Assembly: GCF_049243985.1 (NCBI RefSeq)
Contig: NC_135372.1
Span: forward strand, 92,743,318-92,807,317
DNA: 64,000 nucleotides
DNA from: Paroedura picta
Lineage: Eukaryota; Chordata; Lepidosauria; Squamata; Gekkonidae
Direction: 5' to 3'
Shown here: positions 11,127 through 21,800 of the stretch, one piece after another
Numbering within the stretch: position 1 is the stretch's first letter
How the letters are laid out: each line of letters begins with the position of its first letter
Made by a program: the position numbers and the translations under genes
The notes under the pieces: generated by a model
Seen by the model: only the letters and a program-made list of their open reading frames with translations
What the model was told of the DNA's origin: nothing
Database searches by the model: none

Positions 11127-14100
11127 CTAACCCGTTGGATACATCTTCAGGATCTTTATGTCATCTACTGGTCGATCTTGTGCATTGGTTTCCACCATAC
11201 CCATTCTGTTAACTACCCCAATTCCTTGGCTAACACGACCAAAGATAGTGTGCTTCCCATCAAGCCACTGAGTCGGTGCTAATGTGATAAAGAACTGGCT
11301 GCCATTTGTATCTGGGCCTGCATTAGCCATAGCAAGGATTCCTGCACCTTAAGAAGAAAAAGAGTGTGTTAACAACTTCAACTCCCATATTAATTGTGAC
11401 TAAAATACAAACAAACTGGTCAATTCTTACTGAATCCTTTTAATGCTCTACCATGATGCTCATGAATCCCAGTTAGCCTCCACATCTATTATTTCCCTTC
11501 CCCCAAGAGTTCACAGAACCATAAATTACCATTATATCCTCACAACCCTGTGAAGCACTTCATGAAAATTTCGTACTGGGAATTATTAGGTAGCGCGGCT
11601 GGCATTTTACCATCACCAAGCCAAACTACTAGTGTCCTATCTGGCCCTGGAACACCTAGCCACAGTGATCCATGTGACAGTCACCTCTAGACTGGACTTC
11701 TGTAACTTGCTCTATGCAGACCTGCCCTTAGCCTTGATCCGGAAACTACAACTGGTCCAAAATGCAGTGGCCAGGATCCTCACAGCAAGACCGTGGAGGT
11801 CCCACATCCGGCCCATTCTCCATCAACTGTAGTGGTTACCAGTTGAATTCCAGATCAGGCTAAAGGTTCTGGTAATAACCTTCAAGGTCATATATGGTCA
11901 GGGCCCAGTGTACCTGAGGGACCATCTCCCTGCCTATGCCCCTCAAAGAGCTCTTCGCTCAGCCACCACCAACCGGCTAATGGTCCCTGGCCCTAAAGAT
12001 GTCCGCCTGACCTCAACCAGGGCCAGAGCATTTTCTGTCCTGGCCCCCACCTGGTGGAAAAAGTTCCTGGAGAAGGTCAGGGCCCTGATGGAGCTAAAAC
12101 AGTTCCACAGAGCCTGCAAAAAGGAGCTCTTCCGCCAGGCATTCGGTTGAGGCCAGGCATAACCAACATTTGAAGGGCCCCTGCTACCTCCCTCCAAGAG
12201 CTCCACCAACGTGCTCTGGACCGGTTTGCACCGTTGCACTGTTGTTTGCACTGTTGCACTGTTATAATTATCAGTTATTAATACTATTGTTACAGTTATT
12301 TATATGCTGTGACTTGTTTCATGTATTGTTTAGACGTTTTTTGTAAACCACCCTGAGCCTTCGGGGAGGGCGGTATATAAATATAATAAATAAACAAACA
12401 AACAAACAAATAAATAGCAGATTGGAGAATTGGAAAAATACATAAGAGGACAACCAAAATGACGAAAGGGTTGGAGCACCCTTCCCATGTGGAAAGGCGG
12501 AAGAGTACAGGACCAGTTTAGAAAAAAAGATTGCTAAGGAAGGTGGACTTGATAGAGTATAGTAAAGTTATACATGAGGTGGAGAAAGTGGATAGAAGCT
12601 TTTTCTCCCTTTTCCTTTACTATTAGATTTTGCATGAACACAATGAAGTTGATGGATAATGGGTACAGGACAGGCAAAAGGAAAAACTTCTTTAATCAAT
12701 GAGTAATGGTATTATAGAATTTAGGGCCAGTGGATGTAGAGAGAGCTAGGAGCACTGATAGCTTTAAGAGGGGGTTACACAGATTCATGGAGGATAGGTC
12801 CATCAATTGTTAATAACTGTGGTGACAATCTGGCATGTATAGAAGCAAAACTTTAATATTACTGCTAGCAGGCCACATCAACAACCTGCTTGTTCGCCAT
12901 TCAGGGCAACTGGTTGACTGCTATGTAAAATAGATTGCTAGACAAGATGGGTAACTGGTCTGATCCAGCATAGCTCTTTGTATGTTCAATGTTCTCATTA
13001 GGCTAAGCTGAGAATGACTGACCAATGGACATTCAGTGAGCTTTATGAGAGAGAAGGACTTTAAACTCAGGTCTCTTTAAGGTTGCTCTAGTATGACCAC
13101 TATGTCACACTGTCACTCCATACACACTTGCTTGAATGCCCAACTATTTATACTTCTTGGAAAACCCATTTGGACAAAATCCTCAAATCCCTATTCTGGA
13201 GCTGCTGTGGAGTATTGCACAGGAACTGAATTTATAGGGATTGGGCATACAAATTCCATTTTTGCAGGAGTATTATGGAGACAACATGCAGTGATAATGG
13301 TAACCTAACTAATTTCTGTCTTTATATGAAAAGACAGTAACTATATGAAAAAAGGATTTGATATAGTTAAAAAGGCAACCCAATGATGTATGACTGCTTT
13401 GAGACAAAGCCTATGTTAAACAACACACATTTAATTTTTCAAGATTCTGACAGCTTTCACAATGAACCTATTTTGCAGTCAGTGGTGTGGTGAGTTTGAG
13501 GACATGCTAAAATATTACCTACCTGTAAATTTCAGTTCAGGATGAAGCTCATCTTCAAACTGCTTACCAAAGATAGATGCTCCTCCTCTTCCTGCCATGG
13601 AATATGATAATTACAAGACCAGTAATCTAATTAGCAAAGCCTTAGCCAAGAGGGATAATGCACTCCTAGACAATTAAGGCTTATCATTTCCATTAATTAT
13701 GTAAGAGAGAAAACACTGATAATAAATAAATGCTTGCAGGGAAAGGGGGGAGTAGCAATTGATTAACAGGTTTCAACAGGAGTGAAAAATCTGCCACTCC
13801 TGCAACAATGAGCACAACAGCTTCTTCCTAGTTGTAAGCCACCAGGGCCTACTTTTGTTTCCCCTTAGGCCTATTATGCATGGCTGCTGAAACGGCGGCA
13901 TGGAGAACGCGGAGGAGGAAGAAGTAAAGCAAACCGCTTACGCACGGGATGGAACGCAACAGCGGCAAAACCCAGAGTATCCAATTACGCACGCAGCTAC
14001 TCCAGAGTCGCTTCTGGTTGCGCCCTTGTCCCGGGAAGCTCCACTTTGACCGTTTATGCACTGGAGGTTTCATGCAAGGCTGCAGGCTGGAGTTTTAGTC

Positions 14101-16624
14101 GTGGCAGGTTGCCCCACCTCTTCCTGCACCCACACGGGGGAGCATTTGGCCCGATGCACCTCATCTGCCCTTGATTTGTGCTCCTGCTTGAGAACTGGGG
14201 CAGTGAAATTCCCAGTGCATAAACAGTCTTTCTTCCACATCTCAATAACACGGCTTTTTCGGCGGCATATGTTGACTCTGCACCCGGTTGCCGCCTGCAG
14301 CGTGCATAATTGGTGATTTTAGCCGCTGCCATTCCACCCCGAATGCGGACCTTCCACACCGTGCATAATGGGCCTTAGGGTGAACACAGCCTCAGACCAA
14401 GCCAGAATGTTTTCTCTCAGCTCCAGCCTTTTATAACAGGCTGCCAAGTGATATAAAGGTTGTTCTTTCTCTTCAGTAGTGAAAGTTTAATTTTTAAGGG
14501 CATTTGTTAAATGTTGGTTTTATATTTTTATTTCATTTATACTACACCATTCTGCCAACAGCAGCCCAAAATGGTTTACTTCCTTCTCTTCTCCTCTATT
14601 CTATCCTCACAACAACCCTGTAGGGTAAGGCTTAGAATATGTGACTGGCCCAAGATCACCCAGCAAGCTTCCCTGGCACAAGTAGGGATTCAAACTGGGG
14701 TCACCCAGATCCTTCTTCATTACTATGGCCCCTCCGTAATCTGTCTTGGTAGCCAGTTGCTAAAAGATTTTGGTATCATTTCAGACACAACCATTTTAGC
14801 ATATGGCTTCTAACAGATTTTATTTACTGTTTCATACAAAGCTGCTTGCACCTGGTTAGCAAAGCATGGTTAAGCCATTTTTTGAGGTAAACTGTTTTCC
14901 TGTTTTTCATCTCTTTGTGCTTCTGAATCATTGTAGTGTGCTGTTTAAAGTTTCTGCAACACTTTTAATAGTGCTACACTCTCCCCTGCCCCCTTTCACT
15001 GCACAATCTTCCTTAGACTGTTTTAAAATGTTCTAAGTTGAGCTTTATAGCGCTAGAGCAATATAGCACTATTGAGATGAAAGCAGCAGGAAAGGGCTGG
15101 GAGGATGCATGGCCAGATTGCTTCAGAGATGGCTCATTAATAAAATGAAATTCACTGTATGAAACCTCTGTTCCTGTATTGCTTTACTCAGTACCAGACC
15201 AACAACAGATGACATCAATTTATAACGGTAATATGAAAGGGCTGGTTTAGAAAGGTAATATGAAAATGCCCATACTAGCTGCCATTGCATATGCAATTCT
15301 GTGCTGGAAATTTATGGGGAAATGATATAAAATATGATCAATACATAACTGAAAACCATTGTGCAGGATTGTGTATTAACATATTGCTTCTTTACACTAC
15401 CTTTGCCATTCATGGTAGTTTTCATCAACACTCATTCTTACCAGTTCCTGTTGGATCACCACCCTGAATCATGAAGTCTTTGATTATTCTATGAAATTTT
15501 GTGCCATTGTAATAGCCACGTCGGGACAGTTCTGCAAAATTCTTACAAGTCTTTGGTGCATGCTTCCAGTACAGCTCCATAACAATGATACCCATACTGC
15601 AAAACACACAGAGAAGGATTTCAAGAGCATTTGAAACATCACCTTTCTTCAAAGAGTCACATTATATTGGTTTCCAGATCAATTATTTGTTCCAAGTTCC
15701 GTGCTTTTGGGAATCCCCCGTTCCCTTTTCCTCACAACATTGTGATGTGTACACACACCTTTGGAAGCTTCTCTGCCTTTCTTTGCAGAGATACAAGGGA
15801 AAAGGCATATCTTTGCAGCTGAGGGAACTCAATATTTGCTCTTTTAAAAAATGAAAATAGGGAGTTCAGAAAACCTGCAATTACAAAAGTGTATCAAGAT
15901 AAGCCTAGTGCCATTAAAAAAAAATCACAAAAGCCCAGATCACAGACCAAATGATAACATTCAAATTCATGCAGCCAGCTTGCTACAGCACTGATAAAGC
16001 TGTTCTCTGACCAAACAATAATATCAGGGCTCTCTCAGCCTCACAGGGTGTCTGTTGAGGGGAGAGGAAAGGGAAGGCGACTGTAAGCCACTTTGAGACT
16101 CCTTCGGGTAGAGAAAAGCGGCATATAAGACCCAACTCTTCTTCTGATTACTACATAAATGCACAGAATCCAATTTATTGGATGGAATTTCTTTCTTAGA
16201 GCAGCTAGATTTGTTCATAACACAAACTATACATTTCAAGCATAGCAAAACGGGCTAGGCTTGACCGTTTTTTGCTCAGGTGGATTCCTGCCTCTTCGAT
16301 AATTTCCCTAATTAAAGGTAAGCCCACACCTGTTGAATACTTGCTGTATATCATGTGTACAGCAGCTTCACAGAAGCACATAGCATCCGTAAACTTCACA
16401 GTCCTGTGCGATGAAGCCAGAGCAACAATGACCAGCCCCAGTCAGCCGTGGAAAAACCAAGTTCACGAGAACCTGGCGAGAAAGTTTAACCGAGTTCAAG
16501 TAAAGAGCGAGAACAAGGCCTCTCTTCGGTGCTTCCTGAGGAAAGCTAAAGTCCGTTCCCCCACTTACGTGGTCTCCATAGAGACAGTGGGCGGCTGCCA
16601 AGTATCAGGAGGTACCGCAGCCAT
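11127..16624 (-). CDS. PPIL1: PPIL1, peptidyl-prolyl cis-trans isomerase-like 1 (four exons, complete)
   Basis: This is a spliceosomal cyclophilin that catalyses proline cis-trans isomerisation and, in the known family, binds SNW1/SKIP within the spliceosome. Coding exons on the minus strand are 16569-16624, 15442-15596, 13523-13591 and 11127-11347. All use GT/AG sites and phases close to 501 bases, or 166 residues, the same length as human PPIL1. The start ATG lies in the CpG-rich promoter and begins [12 protein letters not shown], as in the family. The single cyclophilin domain shows [14 protein letters not shown] with the catalytic Arg, Phe and Gln, then [15 protein letters not shown] and [13 protein letters not shown]; the stop is TAG. 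Intron 3 carries LINE fragments, intron 2 a Harbinger-like MITE and intron 1 a SINE remnant. It is divergent from PSRC1. Nothing suggests a retrocopy, since introns are present. Confidence 0.95.
11587..12416 (+). mobile_element. L2/CR1-like LINE 3' end with reverse transcriptase C-terminus
   Basis: The plus strand encodes the C-terminal part of a non-LTR retrotransposon reverse transcriptase. It shows [17 protein letters not shown] and [14 protein letters not shown], a later [17 protein letters not shown] block, and [16 protein letters not shown] near the end. The frame runs from about 11590 to the TGA after the FRQAFG codons (12148-12150), with a single in-frame TAG at 11830-11832, so it is a dead but not very old copy. 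The 3' end is 'cggggagggcggtatataaa' followed by an (AAAC/AAAT)n tail near 12384-12416. It lies in PPIL1 intron 3, opposite to the gene. Confidence 0.85.
12436..12990 (+). mobile_element. CR1/L3-type LINE 3' fragment
   Basis: The piece contains phrases diagnostic of CR1-like 3' regions: 'gagagctaggagcactgata', 'acagattcatggaggatagg', 'gggcaactggttgactgcta' and 'ggtctgatccagcatagctc', ending in 'tttgtatgttc'. It is truncated at both the coding end and internally, and sits directly downstream of the L2-like tail in PPIL1 intron 3. Confidence 0.75.
13868..14374. mobile_element. Harbinger-like MITE, 507 bp, CpG-rich
   Basis: Terminal inverted repeats are GGCCTATTATGCATGG at the left and CCGTGCATAATGGGCC at the right, 14 of 16 positions pairing. 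Each is flanked by TTA (13865-13867 and 14375-14377), the target-site duplication typical of PIF/Harbinger elements. The interior is much richer in CpG than the surrounding intron. It repeats a TTAYGCAC-like motif several times, in opposite orientation in the two halves. There is no transposase frame, so it is non-autonomous. It lies in PPIL1 intron 2. Confidence 0.75.
14511..14715 (-). mobile_element. tRNA-derived SINE fragment, reverse
   Basis: Reverse-complement features of the window's tRNA-SINE family are visible: 'tcctcacaacaaccctgtag', 'gtgactggcccaagatcacc' and 'cagcaagcttc', then a region like the B-box end, 'gggattcaaactggggtc'. It sits in PPIL1 intron 2. It lacks the 5' tRNA head, so it is truncated. 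Confidence 0.6.
16010..16147 (+). mobile_element. tRNA-SINE 3' half
   Basis: This matches the 3' part of the full SINEs at 39353-39636 and 42928-43205: 'gctctctcagcctcacaggg', 'tgtctgttgaggggagagga', 'agccactttgagactccttc' and 'ggcatataagacccaactct'. The tRNA head is missing. It lies in PPIL1 intron 1. Confidence 0.7.
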
Positions 16625-17280
16625 TCTTCACTCTACCGGAAGTGTCTTCCAACGGGGGAACCAGGCTCACAGAGCACACTTCCGGAACAACTGCCTATCT
16701 CGTCCTCGACTAAGAGAAACAGGGAGGGGTGTGTGGCCTAACGGGCTTTCGGCAGGCTTCGGCCCAATCAAACACAAGAATGCTGTAATAGTATTGTGAC
16801 GTAGCATGGGGGGGGGGAAATTCGAACGCGCGCGGGTCTTTTCGTCCCGCTTGCAAAAACGTTGTGGTGAGACCAGGCGGGAGGCTGCAACTCCGGCGGG
16901 AAAGGGTAGCGTGTCGCGTGTCGGGGTTACGTGCACGCATGAATGGGGCTGGTGAGAGGAGCAGACGCTTAACTGGTCCCGTGGGGTTGGATCGTTTTGC
17001 ACGCGCTGCTGCGACTTGGAATGCTTGGATCTCCCCCCCCCCCCTTCATCTGGGTCGTTACAAATTTGCGCATATTTAAGGCGCGCGTCTCCCTGTTTCC
17101 AGTGGGTTTCCTTCCTCCTACGTGTGGGGTTGATTGCAGCCGCTGCGAGGAAAGACCGTGTAAGGTGCCCGGAGGGCGTTGCGTACGAGAGGTTGTAAAC
17201 AAAGGGCTCCCTCCCTCCCTGCGGGCATGGTCTCTCTTGGGAGCAGCGACTCGGAATCCCCGTAGTGAGTGAGACAAGGT
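16560..17280. promoter_or_regulatory. GC-rich divergent promoter between PPIL1 and PSRC1
   Basis: This is the clearest CpG-dense stretch not inside a repeat, and it spans PPIL1 exon 1. It contains ACCGGAAGTG (16635-16644) and its inverse CACTTCCGGA (16677-16686), both ETS-type sites. It also has a CCAAT box (16764-16768), a TGACGTA CRE/ATF-like site (16797-16803) and TTCGAA (16821-16826), a CHR-like element. A GTGAGT donor near 17265 could end a non-coding first PSRC1 exon. PPIL1 initiates leftward from here. PSRC1's first coding exon is 1.5 kb to the right, so a 5' non-coding exon is expected in this stretch, although its limits cannot be fixed from sequence. Confidence 0.7.
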
Positions 17281-17513
17281 CGCGAGAGGAACGGAAGTCT
17301 TTTGACCTAACAAAAGGTATCCCAGTCTAGGGAAGCGTTTTCGACATGAAATGAAATGCACTACTGCTAGCCTACAGCATTCCTTTTCAGATTCCCTAGG
17401 CAAACATAGCTCTGCTCGCAAGGAGTGTAAAACGGGCAATCAGAAGAGAGGCAAGGGATGAATAAGTGACGCTGCAGAAACTGTAATTTCCTATAATCCA
17501 GATTGTACTCCTG

Positions 17514-17700
17514 AGAGCCAGCATGGTGTAGTGGGCTAGGGTTTGGAATCCCACCCTGCAATTGAAGCTTGCTGGGTGTCCTTTGGCCAATTACGCACTC
17601 TCAGCCTAACCTACCTCACAGGGTTGTTGTGAGAATGAAGCACGAGATGGGAATGGTGGAAACTACTTTGGGGTCCCCATTGTAGAGAAAAAAAATAATT
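17514..17700 (+). mobile_element. tRNA-derived SINE, divergent subfamily
   Basis: It begins 'gagagccagcatggtgtagt' with the A-box-like head and continues to 'cctacctcacagggttgttg', 'tgagaatgaag' and 'tggggtccccattgtagaga' before an A-rich tail. The middle differs from the copies at 39353 and 42928, so it is a different subfamily. It lies between the promoter and the first PSRC1 coding exon. Confidence 0.65.
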
Positions 17701-18814
17701 ACATTTATATCCAGTGAAAGGGAGGAAGCTATCGAGATTCCAGTCCCATCTTTTGTTTGAAGCAAGGAAGTATTTCTGCCACTGGCTTTAATAAGTGGGA
17801 AAATGTAACCACTATCCAGTTAGTTCAATGAACCTAGTCTGAGTCAGAAACCACCTTGCTACAATATGAAGATTCACCATTCTAAATCATCTACTGTAGT
17901 AGCAAGTGGAATCTCTCTTTAAAGAATTATAAAATGTGTTTAACGCTGAAGCAAATGGTTACAAGTTTTTGTTAATACTTTTAATTAATACACAAAAAGT
18001 GGCGCTAAAAAGATACCAAATAGTGTAAGAGTTAAGTGGATTTCATAGCATTTTACACAGCAAAGTCAGATTCTCTAGAATCATTGCCAAGACTAAAATC
18101 TAGGCATTTTGTTTCTTAAGTGACTAACCAGATGTTCCTGGGAAACTCAAAAGTGTGGTATGATGAAGATAGCTATCCCTTATTATTTATCCCCAACAAC
18201 CTGAGAGGTATGCAATCTCTCAATATATGGTTTCTATTTTTAAATGTGCAGTGTCTAATAGATATTGATAAACTTAGATTTGTTGGATTAAAAAAATTAA
18301 GCAATCACATGTTTCTTTTATGGCTATTAATGCCAAAGAATATGGGTTGTATTTCTCACTCATTAGCCTATTGCCGAATAATTTCATATGAGTATATGAA
18401 AGTTTCCTCAGCTGAATCATTTAAATATGTCTAAAGACTGCCTTGGAAGAAAATGGAATCTCATCATGCTCAGGCTGGCGTTGGCTCTCTTCGTTTGTTT
18501 TTGGTAGCTAGTACATCGAGATAATTCTCTGCAAAAAAATCTTGTAATTTTATAATACCTCTAATGTGCCTCATTTAGTCCTCTTAAAAATAAAGTGCAG
18601 CCTCTTAATCCTTTCCAAATGAGGGAAAATGCTCAGATCCGTAGATTTTCTTATTTAATCTTTTACTAACCATTTTAGCTATCTGATGTTTCAATACAGC
18701 AATCTAAAACATGCATTACAATAGTTTTATGATACTTGCTGTTTTATTGAATGTTTTATTGAATGTTTTCCCATTCAGTTACTCACTGGTTTGCTTACAT
18801 AGTTCCTGGGAAAC

Positions 18815-21800
18815 ATGGAGTTGCTAACTGAAGGTGAGCTCTGATGTACTCATGGTTGTGTGTGCATATGTGTGCGTGTTGCTTTGGACAGAACAAACAT
18901 GGATGGTCTTTGCTAGACAAAATTGTAAACACTTTCATTTTGAAACCTCTGCCTTTCATAACTGGGTGCATTGATTTTGTTTTCCAACTAGGAATAGGTC
19001 CACAGTAAGAAATCTCTTTTAGAAAGTCTTTTAATGCATGGAGATGCTGGATGCAAGTTTAAGGTTTTTCAGGACTCATATATGCAGTTTTGATGACGTG
19101 TACAACCAAGAGCACAATATGCAGCCAGATCATATAAGTAGTTAGCCGTGGTACTAATTTCAGTAGCCTTAGGTGAATCTAAAATTGTGTGAGCTCAGGC
19201 TGTTAATTATACAAAGGTGGATGCATTATTGCTGATCAGCTATTCACAAAATGCATTAACATAAATGGTACCTGAATCAGGATGATATATGACTTTAATA
19301 CTTTGCTATGCCATAGACTCCATGTGTCTTTAACTTTCATGGATTTAACATAAGGATTATGAGACCTAAGTTCTGTTGCAAGCCAGGAACTGACTTTTAC
19401 TGGGAGAATGCCCACCAATATGATAGGGACAGATGTTATGTCCTTCCTTGTAGTTAAGGACCCCAGCTTGCATGGAGTCTAAAGCATACCAAAGTATTAA
19501 AGTCATGTATCAGCTTGATTCAGGCACCATTAATTAATGCTTATGATCCTTATTGGTGAATTGATAGAACAGTTATATAGCAATAATCAGTGATCTCTTG
19601 TAATAATTATGCCTATTTATTCCTCCAGATATAAAATTTATTACTGACGAGACATTAGATTTTGGATTGTCTTCTCCTTCAGATGGGTAAGGATGATGGG
19701 CCTAACCCCTAATAGTGTAAATCAGCATTGCAGACAAGAAATGTGTCATTCCACAATGACCTGAAAATGCCCAAAATGTAGGTTTGATAGGCAAGATCCT
19801 CCAAAACCACAGCTCTGTAATGAAGTTTCTCAAATTGGAATTCAATATAAAACCTTCATTTATGAGTGAAGAGCAGATGCTTTAAGTGATCAGTGGTCCA
19901 TCTGCTTCTCACAACAGCAAAGGCCCCTGTGCTTTCAGATTGTTGAGCTGTGTGACATTCCCTTTTGCAGAGTGGCACAAGAGAACTATCATTGCAGGGC
20001 AAGCGCTGTGTGAATGGAGGCTGGTTTGCAAAATATCTGTTTTGTAGGTTAAGTTGATATGTACAGTATCCCTCATTTATGTTTAAGAATGTTTTTAGTT
20101 TGGATTTCTAGCATTTGCAGAATTAGCAACCTTATTCAGTTTCTATTTGAAAACTGTTCTGTGACATGACAGGAAGCCTATTCTTTTGCTTGCCGTTTCT
20201 TACACCTGGTGCATACGTTATGCTGCTAAACATTGCCGAATCTGTTATTTATTGATCTTTGCTGTTGTTGCTATAGACTAGAAGAAGAGGAGTTGGTCAG
20301 TTGCCCCAGGAAGGCCAGTGAAAGGAACTTGGCACAACCCATTGACATGAGCACCTTGTTGGGAGAGAGCAGGAGCAAGGCCAGAGAGCTGTGGAGTCCC
20401 CTGAGTCCTGAGAAGCTGGAGGAGGTCAGGAAGGAGGCCAATATGCTCGCTGCACAGATGGAGAAATGTCAGCTTCTGCAGAAGGAGAACACCAGCTCTG
20501 ACTTGAGGCCTGAGACAGTTCCAGAATTTGAACCTTTCTCTCCAATCAGATTTTTGCAGACAGAGGATGAGGGGACTAAAAACTCCCGGCGAAGGACTTT
20601 CAATGTAAACAACAGTCCTTTGATAGCACTGCTGCCAACAGTGGGACCTGAAACTCACTTGGCTCAAGAAGATTCTCCCAGAGTTCAGTTTCTGACAGGG
20701 CGAAGTCCTGCTCCTCATATTGCAAGCACCCCTGTTTCCAAGAAACTCCAAAATAAAATTAATGACTGCAGTGCTGACAGTCAGATCTTTAAAAAGTCCA
20801 GGCCCAGCAAGTCTCCCAATGTCTCACCAGCAGTGATGTCTCACAGTGGTAAGAAGGTATGGTGGCGGGACTGGAGTCTGCATAGCTTCCTGGGATAAGG
20901 AAATCCTGCACTTTTATCCTGGTTTTCCTCTCTGATCTTGCTTGTGTCAGTTACTTTAGTTGTGACTCCTTTTGTCTAGCTGCATGCGCCTAGGAGGTTT
21001 ATACAGCACATGATGCTGCCTTCTGAATCCCATGATAACATGGGAGGCCTAGATTGTATCTTCAAGGGATCCGTGCTCTAGAAAGAGCCTCTATCATCTT
21101 TGCTAAAGTTGATATCAAGGAGGGGATCCTGTAAGGTGAAAACACCCTCCCAAGTGTTTGTCATCCCCTCCCAATGCCACTGAAATGTTTAGATAACTGG
21201 CACAATCTTTTGACCTATCCGACTTATTGAATTTTTTATTTCTATTGGATCAACCCCAAACTCTTCTTTTGATTTGATCGTATAATATGGATGGATGTGA
21301 TCTGTTGTTGCTAGCCACTGAAAACCTTGCAGTGGGGAAAAGGTTGTAAATAGTGAGGGAGTGTTCACACTACCAGAGTGCTTCTGAGTACTACTTATTT
21401 TACTCTGTTTTCTTCCATCTTTAGTCTCAGGCATCTAATAGAAGCTGTAGGAAGGGTAAACCATCTCCACTTGCCCTCCCAGGAACCACCAAAAATCAAA
21501 ATCTACCACTGGATTTCAGGCCTGTCCTTCAAACTACAAAAGGGGGACTTTTGAGGAAGATGGAGGAAGTTTCTGGCCAAGCCAATTCTGCTCAAGACCC
21601 AGAGGTATTTGCAGCCAAAGAATAAGCAATGTGTAATGGCAAGAAGAGAGCTGGTTTTTTGCACCCTACTTTTTACTACCCAAAGGAATCTCAAAGCAGC
21701 TTACAAACACCTTCCCTTCCTCTCCCCACAACAAATACCCTGTAAGGTAGGTAGGACTGAGAAAGGTCTAAGATATAACTGCTCTGTAAGAACAGCTCTA

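Noticed and set aside
13849-14359. Open frames on both strands in PPIL1 intron 2
   Set aside because: They lie inside the Harbinger-like MITE and encode nothing resembling a transposase.
16272-16799. Plus-strand open frame of 175 codons across PPIL1 exon 1
   Set aside because: It is antisense to PPIL1 and to its promoter, shows no family resemblance, and owes its length to GC-rich sequence.
20848-20898. PSRC1 ending at the TAA after SHSGKKVWWRDW
   Set aside because: A strong GTAAGA donor lies at 20849, and three further exons continue in phase to a C-terminus matching the human protein.
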